Assembly: GCF_900580865.1 (NCBI RefSeq) | Contig: NZ_UTBZ01000140.1 | Span: 186,001-250,000 of the forward strand | Source: Pseudomonas viridiflava | GTDB lineage: Bacteria > Pseudomonadota > Gammaproteobacteria > Pseudomonadales > Pseudomonadaceae | DNA length: 64,000 nt | Direction: 5' to 3' | Shown: in pieces, positions 1-8,983 of the stretch | Layout of the letters: every line of letters starts with the position of its first letter | Numbering within the stretch: the stretch's first letter is position 1 | Position numbers and translations under genes: made by a program | The notes under the pieces: model-generated | What the model was told of the DNA's origin: nothing | The model's database searches: none | What the model saw: the letters and a program-made list of their open reading frames with translations, nothing else

Positions 1-1539
1 GGATTCCTCAACGCCGCGAGAAGTTTCGACGCCGGCGGCATGCAACTTCCTACGCTGCTATCGCAAGCCTGCTTCGCGCATTTCCAGTCAGCCAACGCTG
101 CGTCGACTTCGTACCCGTTCCTGACCATGGGCGCGGCGAACCTGATCGAGAGCTTTGGCACCGACGAGCAGAAACAGCGCTTCCTGCAGCCAATGATCGA
201 CGGGCGCTTCTTCGGCACCATGGCCCTGACCGAACCGCATGCAGGTTCATCGCTGTCGGATATTCGTACGCGCGCCGAGCCTGCCTCCAACGGCACCTAT
301 CGCCTGAAGGGCAACAAAATCTTCATTTCCGGCGGCGATCACCCGCTGTCGGAGAACATCGTACACATGGTGCTGGCCAAACTGCCGGACGCGCCTGCGG
401 GCGTTAAAGGCATTTCGCTGTTCATCGTGCCGAAGTTTCTGGTCAACGATGACGGCAGCTTGGGCCAACGCAACGACGTGCTGCTGGCCGGGCTGTTTCA
501 CAAGATGGGCTGGCGCGGTACCACCTCTACGGCGCTGAACTTCGGCGATAACGGAGAGTGTGTCGGTTATCTGGTGGGTAAACCGCATCACGGCCTGAGC
601 TATATGTTCCAGATGATGAACGAAGCACGGATTGGCGTCGGCATGGGCGCGGTGATGCTCGGTTATGCCGGTTATCTGTACTCGCTGGAATACGCCCGTG
701 AACGCCCGCAGGGTCGCGTGCCGGACAGCAAGGACCCAACCACCGCACCGGTGGCGATCATTCAGCACGCGGATGTACGACGCATGCTGCTGACGCAAAA
801 GTCCTACGTCGAAGGTGCATTTGACCTCGGCCTGTACGCGGCGCGCTTGTTCGACGACACCACGACACTTGAGAGCGAAGCAGAGCGCAAACAGGCGCAT
901 GAGCTATTGGATTTGCTGACGCCGATCGTCAAATCCTGGCCATCGGAGTTCTGCCTCAAGGCCAACGAACTGGCGATCCAGATTCTAGGCGGCCACGGTT
1001 ATACCCGCGAATACCCGGTCGAGCAGTATTACCGCGACAACCGCCTGAACCCGATTCATGAAGGCACTCACGGCATTCAGTCGCTGGACTTGCTGGGTCG
1101 TAAATTGGCGCAGAACGGCGGCGCGGGGCTGAAGCAACTGATTCGACTGATCGCCACTACGGCAGAGCGCGCAACGGCGCATGAATCGCTGACCGCACTG
1201 CGTGAGCCGCTGGAAAAACTGGTCGCGCGCCTGCAAACGGTGACCATCGGTTTGTTGACTGATCTGGGGCAAGGCAAGGTCAATAGCAGCCTGGCGAACT
1301 CTGCGCTGTACCTGAAGGTGTTCGGGCACACGGTGATTGGCTGGCGCTGGCTGGAGCAGGCAATTCGTGCCGAAGAGGGGTTGGCCAAAGGGAATGCAGC
1401 GGATGCTGACTTCTATAAGGGCAAGCTGCAGGCGGCGCGCTATTTTCTGACGTGGGAAGTGCCGGGTTGCCACCATGAGTTGGCATTGCTGGAGGCGCGG
1501 GATGATACGTGTCTAGCGATGCAGGATGCGTGGTTCTGA
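1..1539 (+). CDS. Acyl-CoA dehydrogenase, 5'-truncated by the window edge
   Basis: FAD-dependent acyl-CoA dehydrogenase that would introduce the alpha-beta double bond into an acyl-CoA in fatty-acid breakdown. The reading frame is already open at base 1 and reads GFLNAARSFDAGG before the first Met at base 40, so the true start lies upstream and roughly 100 residues are missing. Family features seen are MALTEPHAGSSLSDI (flavin and substrate contact), the C-terminal GGHGYTREYPVEQYYRD, and NPIHEGTHGIQ, whose Glu sits where this subfamily has its catalytic base. The final ~130 residues form the extra helical C-terminal domain of the long (about 600 aa) bacterial acyl-CoA dehydrogenases. The substrate cannot be told from sequence. 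A palindromic repeat follows the stop codon directly. Confidence 0.93.
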   Translation, partial: GFLNAARSFDAGGMQLPTLLSQACFAHFQSANAASTSYPFLTMGAANLIESFGTDEQKQRFLQPMIDGRFFGTMALTEPHAGSSLSDIRTRAEPASNGTYRLKGNKIFISGGDHPLSENIVHMVLAKLPDAPAGVKGISLFIVPKFLVNDDGSLGQRNDVLLAGLFHKMGWRGTTSTALNFGDNGECVGYLVGKPHHGLSYMFQMMNEARIGVGMGAVMLGYAGYLYSLEYARERPQGRVPDSKDPTTAPVAIIQHADVRRMLLTQKSYVEGAFDLGLYAARLFDDTTTLESEAERKQAHELLDLLTPIVKSWPSEFCLKANELAIQILGGHGYTREYPVEQYYRDNRLNPIHEGTHGIQSLDLLGRKLAQNGGAGLKQLIRLIATTAERATAHESLTALREPLEKLVARLQTVTIGLLTDLGQGKVNSSLANSALYLKVFGHTVIGWRWLEQAIRAEEGLAKGNAADADFYKGKLQAARYFLTWEVPGCHHELALLEARDDTCLAMQDAWF

Positions 1540-1546
1540 AAGCCGA

Positions 1547-1724
1547 CCCTCACCCCAGCCCTCTCCCGGAGGGAGAGGGGGCCGACCGAGGTGTATGACG
1601 CTATACATCGACCTGAAAAACCGCGTCGATTATGGATTCAGTACAGTACTTTCAGGTCGGCGTACCTCCTGAATTTTCCACGGTCAGTCCCCTCTCCCTT
1701 TGGGAGAGGGTTAGGGTGAGGGGC
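1547..1724. repeat. Intergenic palindromic repeat, family A, copy 1
   Basis: Outer arms CCCTCACCCCAGCCCTCTCC and its inverted counterpart GGGAGAGGGTTAGGGTGAGG enclose a second inverted repeat, CGACCTGAAA...TTTCAGGTCGG. The same design recurs at 6794-7063 and 57185-57379. It lies between the convergent dehydrogenase and chemoreceptor genes, where a folded transcript could act as a terminator or stabiliser; that role is inferred. Confidence 0.85.
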
Positions 1725-1740
1725 TTTTCTGCTTCAACAC

Positions 1741-3678
1741 TCAACTCAGCTTGAACCCACCCATCTGCCGCGCCAGATCATCCGCCAGCCTCTGCAACAT
1801 CTGACAATCCTCGCGACAGGCCCGAACCTCCCCCGCCGTCGCCCGCGCCAGATCAGAAATCCCCTGCACGTTACGGTTGATCTCTTCGGTCACCGCCGAT
1901 TGCTCTTCGGTCGCCGTCGCCACCTGATGGTTCATGTCACTGATGCGCTCGACCTGCCCGGTAATCGCGGTCAGTGAGGCCCCGGTACGCTGGCTCGATT
2001 CAACCCCGGTGCCAGTCGCCGCCTGACCGGTGCGCATCGACGACACGGCATTTTCCGCACCTTGCTTGAGGCTGCCGATCATCTGTTGAATTTCGTCGGT
2101 GGACGCTTGCGTGCGACGCGCCAAGGTACGCACTTCATCGGCGACAACCGCAAAGCCGCGCCCCATATCCCCAGCCCGCGCCGCTTCGATCGCCGCGTTC
2201 AGCGCCAAAAGATTGGTCTGCTCGGACACCCCGCGAATCACAGCTAACACCGAATCGATCGACGCCACTTGATGTGCCAGTTCACCGACTGCACCCGCTG
2301 CCAAGCCAATTTCATCCGACATGCTTTCAATATGCCGAATCGAGCCCCCAACCACTTCCCGCGCCTGCATCGCTTCATCCCGCGCGGTTTGCGACGCCAG
2401 CGCAGCATTACCGGCGTTCTGCGCAATCTCCTGCACAGTCAAGCCCATCTCGTGGACGGCAGTCGCGACCATATCGGTCATTTCCTGCTGACGGCCGGAG
2501 CGCTCGGCAGTGTTTTCCACCACCTTCGCCACTTGCCCTACAGCGGTGCGCAGGCGCTCGCTGGTGGTCAGCACCTCACCGATCATCCCGCGCTGGCTGT
2601 CGAGAAAACGGTTGAAACCGCGGGCGAGGTCGCCCAGCTCATCGGCGCGGCTGGAATCTAACCGGTGGGTCAAATCTCCACCACCGCTACCGATTGCTAC
2701 CAGCGCCGCTGTTACCTGACGAATCGGCCGCACCAGACCTTGCGCCAGCCATACCACCAGAGCAAGGCACACCAGCGCCACCGCCAGACCGATGCCGCCG
2801 CTCATCCACATCGCTTTACGGGCTTCGGCGTAGATCTGCGATTGCGGCACTTCTGCCACCAGAGTCCAGCCCAGATCGCGCAACGGCAGGCTGAAGGCGA
2901 GGAAGTCTTCGCCATCCCTCTGGAAGCTGCTGCTGATCGCCGTTTTCTGGCCCATGACGGACTGCGCCGCATCGGCGCCAATCTGCTCGCTCAAGGTGCG
3001 TTTGCCGCTGAACTGCGCTTCGGGATGCACTTGGATCAAACCGTCGGAACGCACGAGATAGACCTTGCCGCGCTCACCAAAGCTGAAGTTGTGAATCAGC
3101 TCCGACAACTCTTTCATGCTCAAACCGAGCCCGGCAACGCCGACCACTTTGCCGGCCTGCTCGACCTTCAAATCGATGAACAGCGCCAACTCTCCGGTCG
3201 CCCCGTCATTGTCGATGTTCAAGGTGCGCGGCTGGTTGCTGTCGAGAAAAGAATAGAACCACGCGTCGGCCGGTTTGGCGCGACTGAGGGTGCGATCCAG
3301 ACCTTTTTCGGTGATGTAGTGATTGGACTCGGTGCCGATGATCAAAGCAGTAAATGCCTTGTGTTCGGCGCGGATGCCTTCCAGATACTGCGCGAAGCCC
3401 GCTGTTTTGCTGCCGTCCTCACCCGAGGCGAGCCAGTCGCGGACCATCGTATTGCTAGCGATATCCTTGGCCGCCGTCAGCGGCTGGACGAGGATGCGTT
3501 CGATATCGTTGCGCGTCGCTTCGATGCTCGACGGCAGTGCTTGTTCGACCAGATAGCTCTGGGCGAGGCGGTTGACCACAAGGGTATAAATGCCAACCAC
3601 GATCAGGATACTGACCAGCAGGGCGGTGCCCATGCTGAGGATCAGCTGCCATTGAATACTGCGTCGCCACAACTGCAT
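1741..3678 (-). CDS. Methyl-accepting chemotaxis protein with Cache sensor domain
   Basis: Transmembrane chemoreceptor of 645 residues. A first membrane helix (about residues 7-33) is followed by a periplasmic sensor of about 255 residues that looks like a double Cache domain. A second helix at about 288-312 leads into a HAMP linker and a cytoplasmic signalling domain whose hairpin tip, around residue 490, carries EQTNLLALNAAIEAARAG. The tip controls CheA through CheW. I chose the ATG at 3676-3678 because it gives the expected short cytoplasmic N-terminus (MQLWRRSIQWQ) and follows a G-rich ribosome site; a start 84 bases further upstream would add a spurious hydrophobic extension. The ligand is unknown. 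Confidence 0.93.
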   Translation of the reverse strand: MQLWRRSIQWQLILSMGTALLVSILIVVGIYTLVVNRLAQSYLVEQALPSSIEATRNDIERILVQPLTAAKDIASNTMVRDWLASGEDGSKTAGFAQYLEGIRAEHKAFTALIIGTESNHYITEKGLDRTLSRAKPADAWFYSFLDSNQPRTLNIDNDGATGELALFIDLKVEQAGKVVGVAGLGLSMKELSELIHNFSFGERGKVYLVRSDGLIQVHPEAQFSGKRTLSEQIGADAAQSVMGQKTAISSSFQRDGEDFLAFSLPLRDLGWTLVAEVPQSQIYAEARKAMWMSGGIGLAVALVCLALVVWLAQGLVRPIRQVTAALVAIGSGGGDLTHRLDSSRADELGDLARGFNRFLDSQRGMIGEVLTTSERLRTAVGQVAKVVENTAERSGRQQEMTDMVATAVHEMGLTVQEIAQNAGNAALASQTARDEAMQAREVVGGSIRHIESMSDEIGLAAGAVGELAHQVASIDSVLAVIRGVSEQTNLLALNAAIEAARAGDMGRGFAVVADEVRTLARRTQASTDEIQQMIGSLKQGAENAVSSMRTGQAATGTGVESSQRTGASLTAITGQVERISDMNHQVATATEEQSAVTEEINRNVQGISDLARATAGEVRACREDCQMLQRLADDLARQMGGFKLS

Positions 3679-3886
3679 GGAGCACCCCCAAAGAATAAGA
3701 GGCAGAAACACTGCAACTGTCGCGCCAAATGTATACAAAAAATCTGAATATTGTTCCGCCACCCATGCTCAGGATTAATAAAACCCACGAAAAACCGGTC
3801 CTGTCTACTGTCAGGGTTGTCAGGTGTCAGGGATTTATCGAAGCCGTACTCTTCGTTGGCGAAACCCAAAAAACGAGGAGTCGGAG

Positions 3887-4261
3887 ATGAGCAGACAACG
3901 CACTATTGAAAGTATTCAGGGCACTCAAAGTATCGAGGGCATTACTCGTGATGAAATGCTGAAGTCCGTCCGGGTTGGTCAGACGATTCGAAAAACAGCC
4001 AATGAAAGGAAAATTACCGTCCTGAAAAAATCATTCGAGGAATCAGCCAGCGGGTGGCTTATCGAGATAGAGGTCGACGCAACCCCGTCCAAGTGGCGAA
4101 GTGAAAAGGCACTTAACCATGATGAATTGGTTCGGTACATTGAAAAGGGGGATTTCCTGACACATCCCGACTATCCAGATGAACCTTTCAAAGTGCAGGA
4201 CAAGGATCTGGTGAACCAGGAAAAACGGTATTACTTCAGGCTCTGGTCAAGCCCCGCTTGA
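3887..4261 (+). CDS. Unidentified 124-residue protein
   Basis: Small soluble protein with no signal peptide or membrane segment and no domain I recognise. The start is the ATG preceded by GAGGAGTCGGAG, a strong ribosome site; a longer frame from 3824 lacks one. The protein is rich in Lys, Glu, Asp and aromatic residues (for example RYYFRLWSSPA at the end). Its base composition is visibly more AT-rich than its neighbours, with codons such as AAA, ATT and AAT that are uncommon nearby, which suggests recent acquisition. It stands alone between a chemoreceptor and the ZapA-like locus and is followed by a hairpin at 4279-4304. Confidence 0.75.
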   Translation: MSRQRTIESIQGTQSIEGITRDEMLKSVRVGQTIRKTANERKITVLKKSFEESASGWLIEIEVDATPSKWRSEKALNHDELVRYIEKGDFLTHPDYPDEPFKVQDKDLVNQEKRYYFRLWSSPA

Positions 4262-4278
4262 TCACTCCTTCCCCTCCA

Positions 4279-4304
4279 GAGCGCTCCTCGCTAGTGGAGC
4301 GCTC
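4279..4304 (+). terminator. Hairpin after the small orphan gene
   Basis: Perfect 9-bp stem GAGCGCTCC/GGAGCGCTC with an 8-base loop, 18 bases past the stop codon at 4261 and facing the end of the convergent zapA-like gene. There is no clear T tract, so termination strength is uncertain. Confidence 0.5.
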
Positions 4305-4336
4305 CCAGAAGAATGTCCGTGGTAAACCCCGAGACT

Positions 4337-4639
4337 TCAACCCTGATTAATGGTCTTGGCGATGGTATCGACCGTGGCGCTGACTTGCTCTTGGTAACGG
4401 TCGAGTTCTTCCTTGTGTTGCTTCTTCATTTCGATCTGCTGCGAGCACAGATTCATCGCCGCCAGCACCAGCAAGCGGTCACCGATCAATGTCGGGTATT
4501 TGCGCTTGGTGTCATCCAGCGCTGCCTTGAGCATCATGGCTGCGTCCAGCAGGGTCTGTTCTTCCCCGGCCGGTGCCTTGATCGAATAGTCCTCCCCGAG
4601 AATGGAGACGACTTTTACCCCTGCTGTGTGGTGGTTCAT
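4337..4639 (-). CDS. ZapA-like cell division protein (probable second paralogue)
   Basis: A 100-residue protein of the ZapA family, which binds FtsZ and bundles its protofilaments. Seen are the N-terminal beta strand region VVSILGEDYSIKAP, the globular part EEQTLLDAAMMLKAALDD, the conserved IGDRLLVLAAMNL, and a C-terminal coiled coil (QQIEMKKQHKEELDRYQEQV). Its ATG overlaps the stop of the upstream gene (ATGA at 4636-4639), so the two are translationally coupled. The canonical Pseudomonas zapA is followed by 6S RNA and a 5-formyltetrahydrofolate cyclo-ligase gene; neither is here, and the sequence differs from what I remember of canonical ZapA. I therefore infer a paralogue. Its function in division is not shown. 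Confidence 0.8.
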   Translation of the reverse strand: MNHHTAGVKVVSILGEDYSIKAPAGEEQTLLDAAMMLKAALDDTKRKYPTLIGDRLLVLAAMNLCSQQIEMKKQHKEELDRYQEQVSATVDTIAKTINQG

Positions 4640-4866
4640 GCGCTGACAGGACCTGCGTTGACGCGATCAACCAGGGCTTGAATGCGGGCGGCGGTGGCGC
4701 CGTGCTTTTCTTCCTGCTCCATCAGGTTCAGTTGCAGGCTTTCGTTTTCATCCTTGGCCTGGGCCAGTTCCGTGGACAGGGTCTGGTTGGTTTGCGCGAG
4801 GGTCTGGTTCTGTTGCACCAGGTCGCTGACGAGCTGTTCCAATTGGCTGAGGGATGCTTCCAACAT
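4636..4866 (-). CDS. Short coiled-coil protein upstream of the ZapA-like gene
   Basis: A 76-residue protein that is almost wholly a predicted coiled coil, with heptad-like Leu/Gln spacing (LEQLVSDLVQQNQTLAQTNQ). It resembles the TIGR02449 family, which in Pseudomonas is encoded next to zapA. The start at 4864-4866 (MLEASLSQLEQ) gives a family-sized product; longer frames upstream contain low-complexity arginine-rich sequence unlike the family. It overlaps the ZapA-like gene by 4 bases, so the pair is an operon. It may assist or regulate the ZapA-like protein; that is inference from pairing alone. Confidence 0.72.
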   Translation of the reverse strand: MLEASLSQLEQLVSDLVQQNQTLAQTNQTLSTELAQAKDENESLQLNLMEQEEKHGATAARIQALVDRVNAGPVSA

Positions 4867-5076
4867 TTTGATCTTCCAAGCGTTTTTCAAAGGGCGCGTA
4901 CGATAAAGAAAAGTCATCACGGATGCCAGGGTTAAACCGGCGCAAAGCCTTGATTTTCCTGGCGGCCGACCGTTCTCGCGAGTTTTAAAGACTGTGATCT
5001 GCCGATCTGGTTCCTGCACTTCGTCGCCCAAACCCTTCTGCGACAAATACGCACACCGCCTCAAGACTTTAGTCGC

Positions 5077-6771
5077 ATGACCGATAAGTCATCCATACAG
5101 CAGTCTCAGCCCGCATGGACGCGGCCCTCTCTTGGTATCCGCCCCATGTCCCTTCGCAATATGAATATCGCCCCACGGGCGTTTACCGGCTTCGCCCTGA
5201 TCGGCGGCCTGATGCTGATTCTTGGCGTGTTCGCGCTGAATCAGATGAGCAAAATCCGCGCAGCAGGCGAAGACATCGCCACGGCCAGCGTGCCGTCGAT
5301 CAAGGCGCTCGACGAATTCACCCAACTGACCCTGCGTTTGCGCGTTTTGTCGTATCGGTTGCTGATCAACCGTGAACCTGACGTTCAACAAAAGACGGTC
5401 GAACTGTTCGAGCTGCGCAACAAGCAGATCGCCGACGCCCAGCGCGCCTACGAACCGTTGATCGACGGCCCGCAAGAACGTGCGGCTTATGATCAATACG
5501 TGCAGTTGCTCGCGCAGTACCGCCAACTTGAAGAGCGGATGAAAACCCTGTCGCGCAACAATCAGATCGATGAACTGCGGCAGATGCTCAACTCGGACTT
5601 GCTGAGCAACTCGGAAGCGGTGAACACCGCCCTGGCGCGTCTGCTGGAGATCAACACCCAGCAAATCGCCGACACGGATAAAGGCGCGAGCGATCAGTTT
5701 TCGATGTCTTTCAACCTTGTGGTCACATTGTTGGTGATCGCCACTGGCCTGACGTTCCTCTTCGCCTGGCTGCTGACCGTGAGCATTACCAAGCCGATCT
5801 CCAAAGCATTGGAAGCTGCGGAAACCATCGCCGAAGGCAACCTGACCCAGCCGATCCACGTTGACGGTGAAGACGAGGCAGGACGTCTGCTCGCGGCCAT
5901 GGCCAAGATGCAATCGAAGCTGCGTGACACCCTGCAGCGGATTTCCGGCTCGGCGACTCAGCTGGCTTCGGCCGCCGAAGAACTGAACAGCGTCACCGAC
6001 GAAAGCGCGCGCGGCCTGACTCAGCAGAACAATGAAATCGAACAGGCGGCCACTGCGGTCAATGAAATGACGAGCGCCGTGGAAGAAGTCGCGCGCAACG
6101 CCGTGAGCACTTCGGAAGCTTCGAAGAACGCCACCACTTCCGCCGGCGACGGCCGTGATCTGGTGCAGGAAACCGTTAGCGCGATCGAACGCATGAGCGC
6201 CGACGTGCAGAGCACGGCCAGCCTGATCGGCGATCTGGCCAATGAATCCCGTGACATCGGCAAGGTGCTCGACGTGATTCGTGGCCTGGCCGATCAGACC
6301 AACCTGCTGGCGCTGAACGCAGCGATTGAAGCGGCCCGTGCCGGTGAAGCCGGTCGTGGATTTGCTGTGGTGGCAGACGAGGTACGTGCCCTGGCGCACC
6401 GCACTCAGCAGTCGACCAGCGAAATCGAGCGGATGATCGGCAGCATTCAGAGCGGCACCGAACACGCCGTGGATTCGATGCGTAACAGCACCGAGCGTGC
6501 CGAGTCGACCCTGAACATCGCCCGCGGCGCCGGCATGTCGCTGGACACCATCAACACCGCCATCGTCGAGATCAACGAGCGCAACCTGGTGATCGCCAGC
6601 GCCGCCGAAGAGCAGGCGCAAGTGGCGCGGGAAGTGGATCGTAATCTGGTGAACATCCGCGATCTGTCGGTGCAATCAGCGACCGGCGCGAATCAGACCA
6701 GTGCGGCGAGTAATGAACTGTCGCGGTTGGCGCTGGATTTGAACAACATGGTTGGGCGGTTCAGCCTTTAA
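5077..6771 (+). CDS. Methyl-accepting chemotaxis protein with four-helix sensor
   Basis: Chemoreceptor of up to 564 residues. A first membrane helix lies at about 38-58 and a periplasmic all-helical sensor of about 150 residues (four-helix-bundle type) follows. A second helix at about 213-233, a HAMP domain (SITKPISKALEAAETIAEGNL) and a signalling domain come next, with tip sequence ADQTNLLALNAAIEAARAG near residue 405. The start is uncertain: the ATGs at 5146 (MSLRNMNIAP) and 5161 (MNIAPRAFTG) would give a more usual short N-terminus, and no start has a strong ribosome site. It is divergent from the ZapA-like pair and is followed by a long palindromic repeat block. Ligand unknown. Confidence 0.92.
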   Translation: MTDKSSIQQSQPAWTRPSLGIRPMSLRNMNIAPRAFTGFALIGGLMLILGVFALNQMSKIRAAGEDIATASVPSIKALDEFTQLTLRLRVLSYRLLINREPDVQQKTVELFELRNKQIADAQRAYEPLIDGPQERAAYDQYVQLLAQYRQLEERMKTLSRNNQIDELRQMLNSDLLSNSEAVNTALARLLEINTQQIADTDKGASDQFSMSFNLVVTLLVIATGLTFLFAWLLTVSITKPISKALEAAETIAEGNLTQPIHVDGEDEAGRLLAAMAKMQSKLRDTLQRISGSATQLASAAEELNSVTDESARGLTQQNNEIEQAATAVNEMTSAVEEVARNAVSTSEASKNATTSAGDGRDLVQETVSAIERMSADVQSTASLIGDLANESRDIGKVLDVIRGLADQTNLLALNAAIEAARAGEAGRGFAVVADEVRALAHRTQQSTSEIERMIGSIQSGTEHAVDSMRNSTERAESTLNIARGAGMSLDTINTAIVEINERNLVIASAAEEQAQVAREVDRNLVNIRDLSVQSATGANQTSAASNELSRLALDLNNMVGRFSL

Positions 6772-6793
6772 ATTTTGAGAGCAAGGTCAAAAG

Positions 6794-7063
6794 CCCCTCA
6801 CCCCAGCCCTCTCCCAGAGGGAGAGGGGGAAAGGGGGCAGATTTTCATGCCTTTCAAAGTCTGAGTTCGACTCGGAATTTCAGGTCGATGTAGCTCGCAC
6901 AAACACCTCGATCAGTCCCCTCTCCCAGGGGGAGAGGGGGGAAAGGGAGCAGATCTTCGTGTTTTTCAAAACCTGCGTTCGACTCGGAATTTCAGGTCGG
7001 CGTACCTCGCACAAACACCTCGATCAGTTCCCTCTCCCTCCGGGAGAGGGCTAGGGTGAGGGC
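6794..7063. repeat. Intergenic palindromic repeat, family A, copy 2, with internal tandem duplication
   Basis: Begins with CCCTCACCCCAGCCCTCTCC and ends with the inverse GGGAGAGGGCTAGGGTGAGG, like the copies at 1547 and 57185. The interior holds two successive, nearly identical units of about 112 bases, each with GCAGAT, TTCGACTCGGAATTTCAGGT and CACAAACACCTCGATCAG, so the element appears to have expanded by tandem duplication. It fills most of the gene-free interval 6772-7206; the rest of that interval is the promoter region of the antiporter gene. Confidence 0.87.
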
Positions 7064-7114
7064 AGCAATCTTCAGCCGAACCAAAATCCCGAACACGCCA
7101 GCGTAAAAACCTTT

Positions 7115-7145
7115 TTGACAGCATCACATTTCAACAGGTTAGAAT
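7115..7145 (+). promoter_or_regulatory. Candidate sigma-70 promoter of the antiporter gene
   Basis: TTGACA at 7115-7120 and TAGAAT at 7140-7145 separated by 19 bases, slightly longer than optimal. The position, about 60 bases ahead of the TTG start, is sensible. No other good candidate was seen between the repeat block and the gene. Confidence 0.45.
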
Positions 7146-7206
7146 CGCTGGCACGCAGACTGCATGGTCAGTTTGTGCCCGTCTTTACGCTTCTGGAGTA
7201 CTGCCT

Positions 7207-8949
7207 TTGAATGCGACGACCATCAACAGCCTGTTCTTGATCGGCGCGTTGCTGGTAGGCGCAAGCATTCTCGTCAGTTCTCTCTCCTCCCGTCTCGGCA
7301 TTCCGATTCTGGTCATTATTCTCGCGGTCGGCATGGCCGCCGGGGTCGATGGCGGCGGGATCATTTTCGATAACTACCCGACGGCCTATCTGGTCGGCAA
7401 CCTCGCACTCGCAGTGATTCTCCTCGACGGCGGCTTGCGCACACGGGTATCCAGTTTCCGCGTGGCGCTATGGCCGGCGTTATCGCTGGCCACGGTCGGG
7501 GTGTTGATTACCACCGGGCTGACCGGCATGGCCGCTGCCTGGCTGTTCGACCTCAACCTGATTCAAGGCTTGTTGATCGGTGCCATTGTCGGCTCGACCG
7601 ACGCCGCAGCGGTGTTCTCACTGCTCGGCGGCAAAGGCCTGAACGAGCGGGTGACGGCCAGCCTGGAGATCGAATCCGGCAGCAACGACCCGATGGCGGT
7701 GTTTCTCACCGTGACCCTGATCGACATGCTCGCCAGCGGCCAGACCGGCCTGCACTGGAGTCTGCTGACCCACTTGATCCGCGAGTTCGGCATCGGCGGC
7801 GTAATCGGTCTCGGCGGCGGCTGGCTGATGTTGCAACTGGTCAACCGGATCAATCTGGCGGCCGGCCTGTATCCGATTCTGGTGATCGCCGGCGGTCTGG
7901 TGGTATTCGCCCTGACCAACGCCCTGCACGGCAGCGGCTTCCTCGCCGTTTATCTGTGCGGTCTGGTGATCGGTAACCGCCCGGTGCGCAGCCGTCACGG
8001 CATTCTGCACATGCTCGATGGCATGGCGTGGCTGGCGCAGATCGGCATGTTCCTCGTGCTGGGGCTGCTGGTCACCCCGCATGACTTGCTGCCGATCGCC
8101 CTGCCCGCTCTAGGTCTGGCGCTGTGGATGATTCTGTTTGCGCGGCCACTGTCGGTGATGGTCGGTCTGCTGCCGTTCAAAGCGTTTCATGGCCGCGAGA
8201 AAGCCTTTATCTCCTGGGTCGGCCTGCGCGGCGCGGTACCAATCATTCTCGCGGTGTTCCCGCTGATGGCCGGGCTGCCGAATGCACAGCTGTACTTCAA
8301 CCTCGCGTTCTTCATCGTGCTGGTGTCGCTGCTGGTGCAGGGCACGAGCCTGCCGTGGGTGGCCAAGCTGCTGAAAGTGACGGTACCGCCAGAGCCTGCA
8401 CCGATTTCCCGCGCGGCACTGGAAGTCCACGTCACCAGCGAGTGGGAGCTGTTCGTTTACAAGCTCGGCGCGGAGAAATGGTGCATCGGTTCGCCCCTGC
8501 GCGAGCTGAAAATGCCCGAAGGTACGCGTATCGCGGCACTGTTTCGTGGCCAGCAACTGCTCCATCCGTCGGGTAGTACGGTGCTGGAAGTCGATGATTT
8601 ACTGTGTGTTATCGGCCATGAACACAACCTTGGCGCCCTCGGAAAACTGTTCAGCCAAGCGCCGCAACGTGGCCTCGATCTGCGCTTCTTCGGCGATTTC
8701 GTACTCGAAGGAGACGCCCAGCTTAAAGCGGTTGCCGCGCTCTATGGCCTGCCGGCCGAGGGTATCGATCCGGACATGACCCTGGGCGCCTTCATCGCGC
8801 AGAAAGTTGGTGGTGCACCCATCGTCGGTGACCAGGTCGAGTGGAACAACACCCACTGGACGGTTGCGGTCATGGACGGGAACAAGATCGGCAAAGTGGG
8901 CGTCAGATTCCCCGAAGGAAGTCGCCCGGGCCCCGGTCTCTTCCTCTAA
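7207..8949 (+). CDS. nhaP2: K+/H+ antiporter NhaP2 (CvrA)
   Basis: Inner-membrane cation/proton antiporter of the CPA1 family, 580 residues, close to the 578 of the E. coli protein. The N-terminal ~390 residues form about 12 membrane helices with GSTDAAAVFSLL and ESGSNDPMAVF, the family's conserved ion-path motifs. After them come a TrkA-C-like domain (WELFVYKLGAEKWCIGSPLREL) and a C-terminal CorC/HlyC-like domain (near residues 495-575), the arrangement typical of NhaP2. Expected role is K+ efflux in exchange for protons to protect cells from cytoplasmic K+ excess. The start is TTG, with GGAG eight to nine bases upstream. The next gene begins 34 bases past the stop and encodes an osmotic channel, a fitting partner. 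Confidence 0.93.
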   Translation: MNATTINSLFLIGALLVGASILVSSLSSRLGIPILVIILAVGMAAGVDGGGIIFDNYPTAYLVGNLALAVILLDGGLRTRVSSFRVALWPALSLATVGVLITTGLTGMAAAWLFDLNLIQGLLIGAIVGSTDAAAVFSLLGGKGLNERVTASLEIESGSNDPMAVFLTVTLIDMLASGQTGLHWSLLTHLIREFGIGGVIGLGGGWLMLQLVNRINLAAGLYPILVIAGGLVVFALTNALHGSGFLAVYLCGLVIGNRPVRSRHGILHMLDGMAWLAQIGMFLVLGLLVTPHDLLPIALPALGLALWMILFARPLSVMVGLLPFKAFHGREKAFISWVGLRGAVPIILAVFPLMAGLPNAQLYFNLAFFIVLVSLLVQGTSLPWVAKLLKVTVPPEPAPISRAALEVHVTSEWELFVYKLGAEKWCIGSPLRELKMPEGTRIAALFRGQQLLHPSGSTVLEVDDLLCVIGHEHNLGALGKLFSQAPQRGLDLRFFGDFVLEGDAQLKAVAALYGLPAEGIDPDMTLGAFIAQKVGGAPIVGDQVEWNNTHWTVAVMDGNKIGKVGVRFPEGSRPGPGLFL

Positions 8950-8983
8950 ACTGCGTCCACTATCACTTGCTTGACCGGTCTCT

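Noticed and set aside
4261..4337. 6S RNA gene expected downstream of zapA
   Set aside because: Only 75 bases with a simple 9-bp hairpin separate the ZapA-like gene from its neighbour, too short for the about 180-base 6S RNA.
4960..5015. Possible sigma-28 (FliA) flagellar promoter, TTTTAAAGACT...GCCGATCT, ahead of the chemoreceptor gene at 5077
   Set aside because: The spacing between TAAA and GCCGAT is 11 bases instead of the 15 required, and the -10 ends in CT rather than AA.
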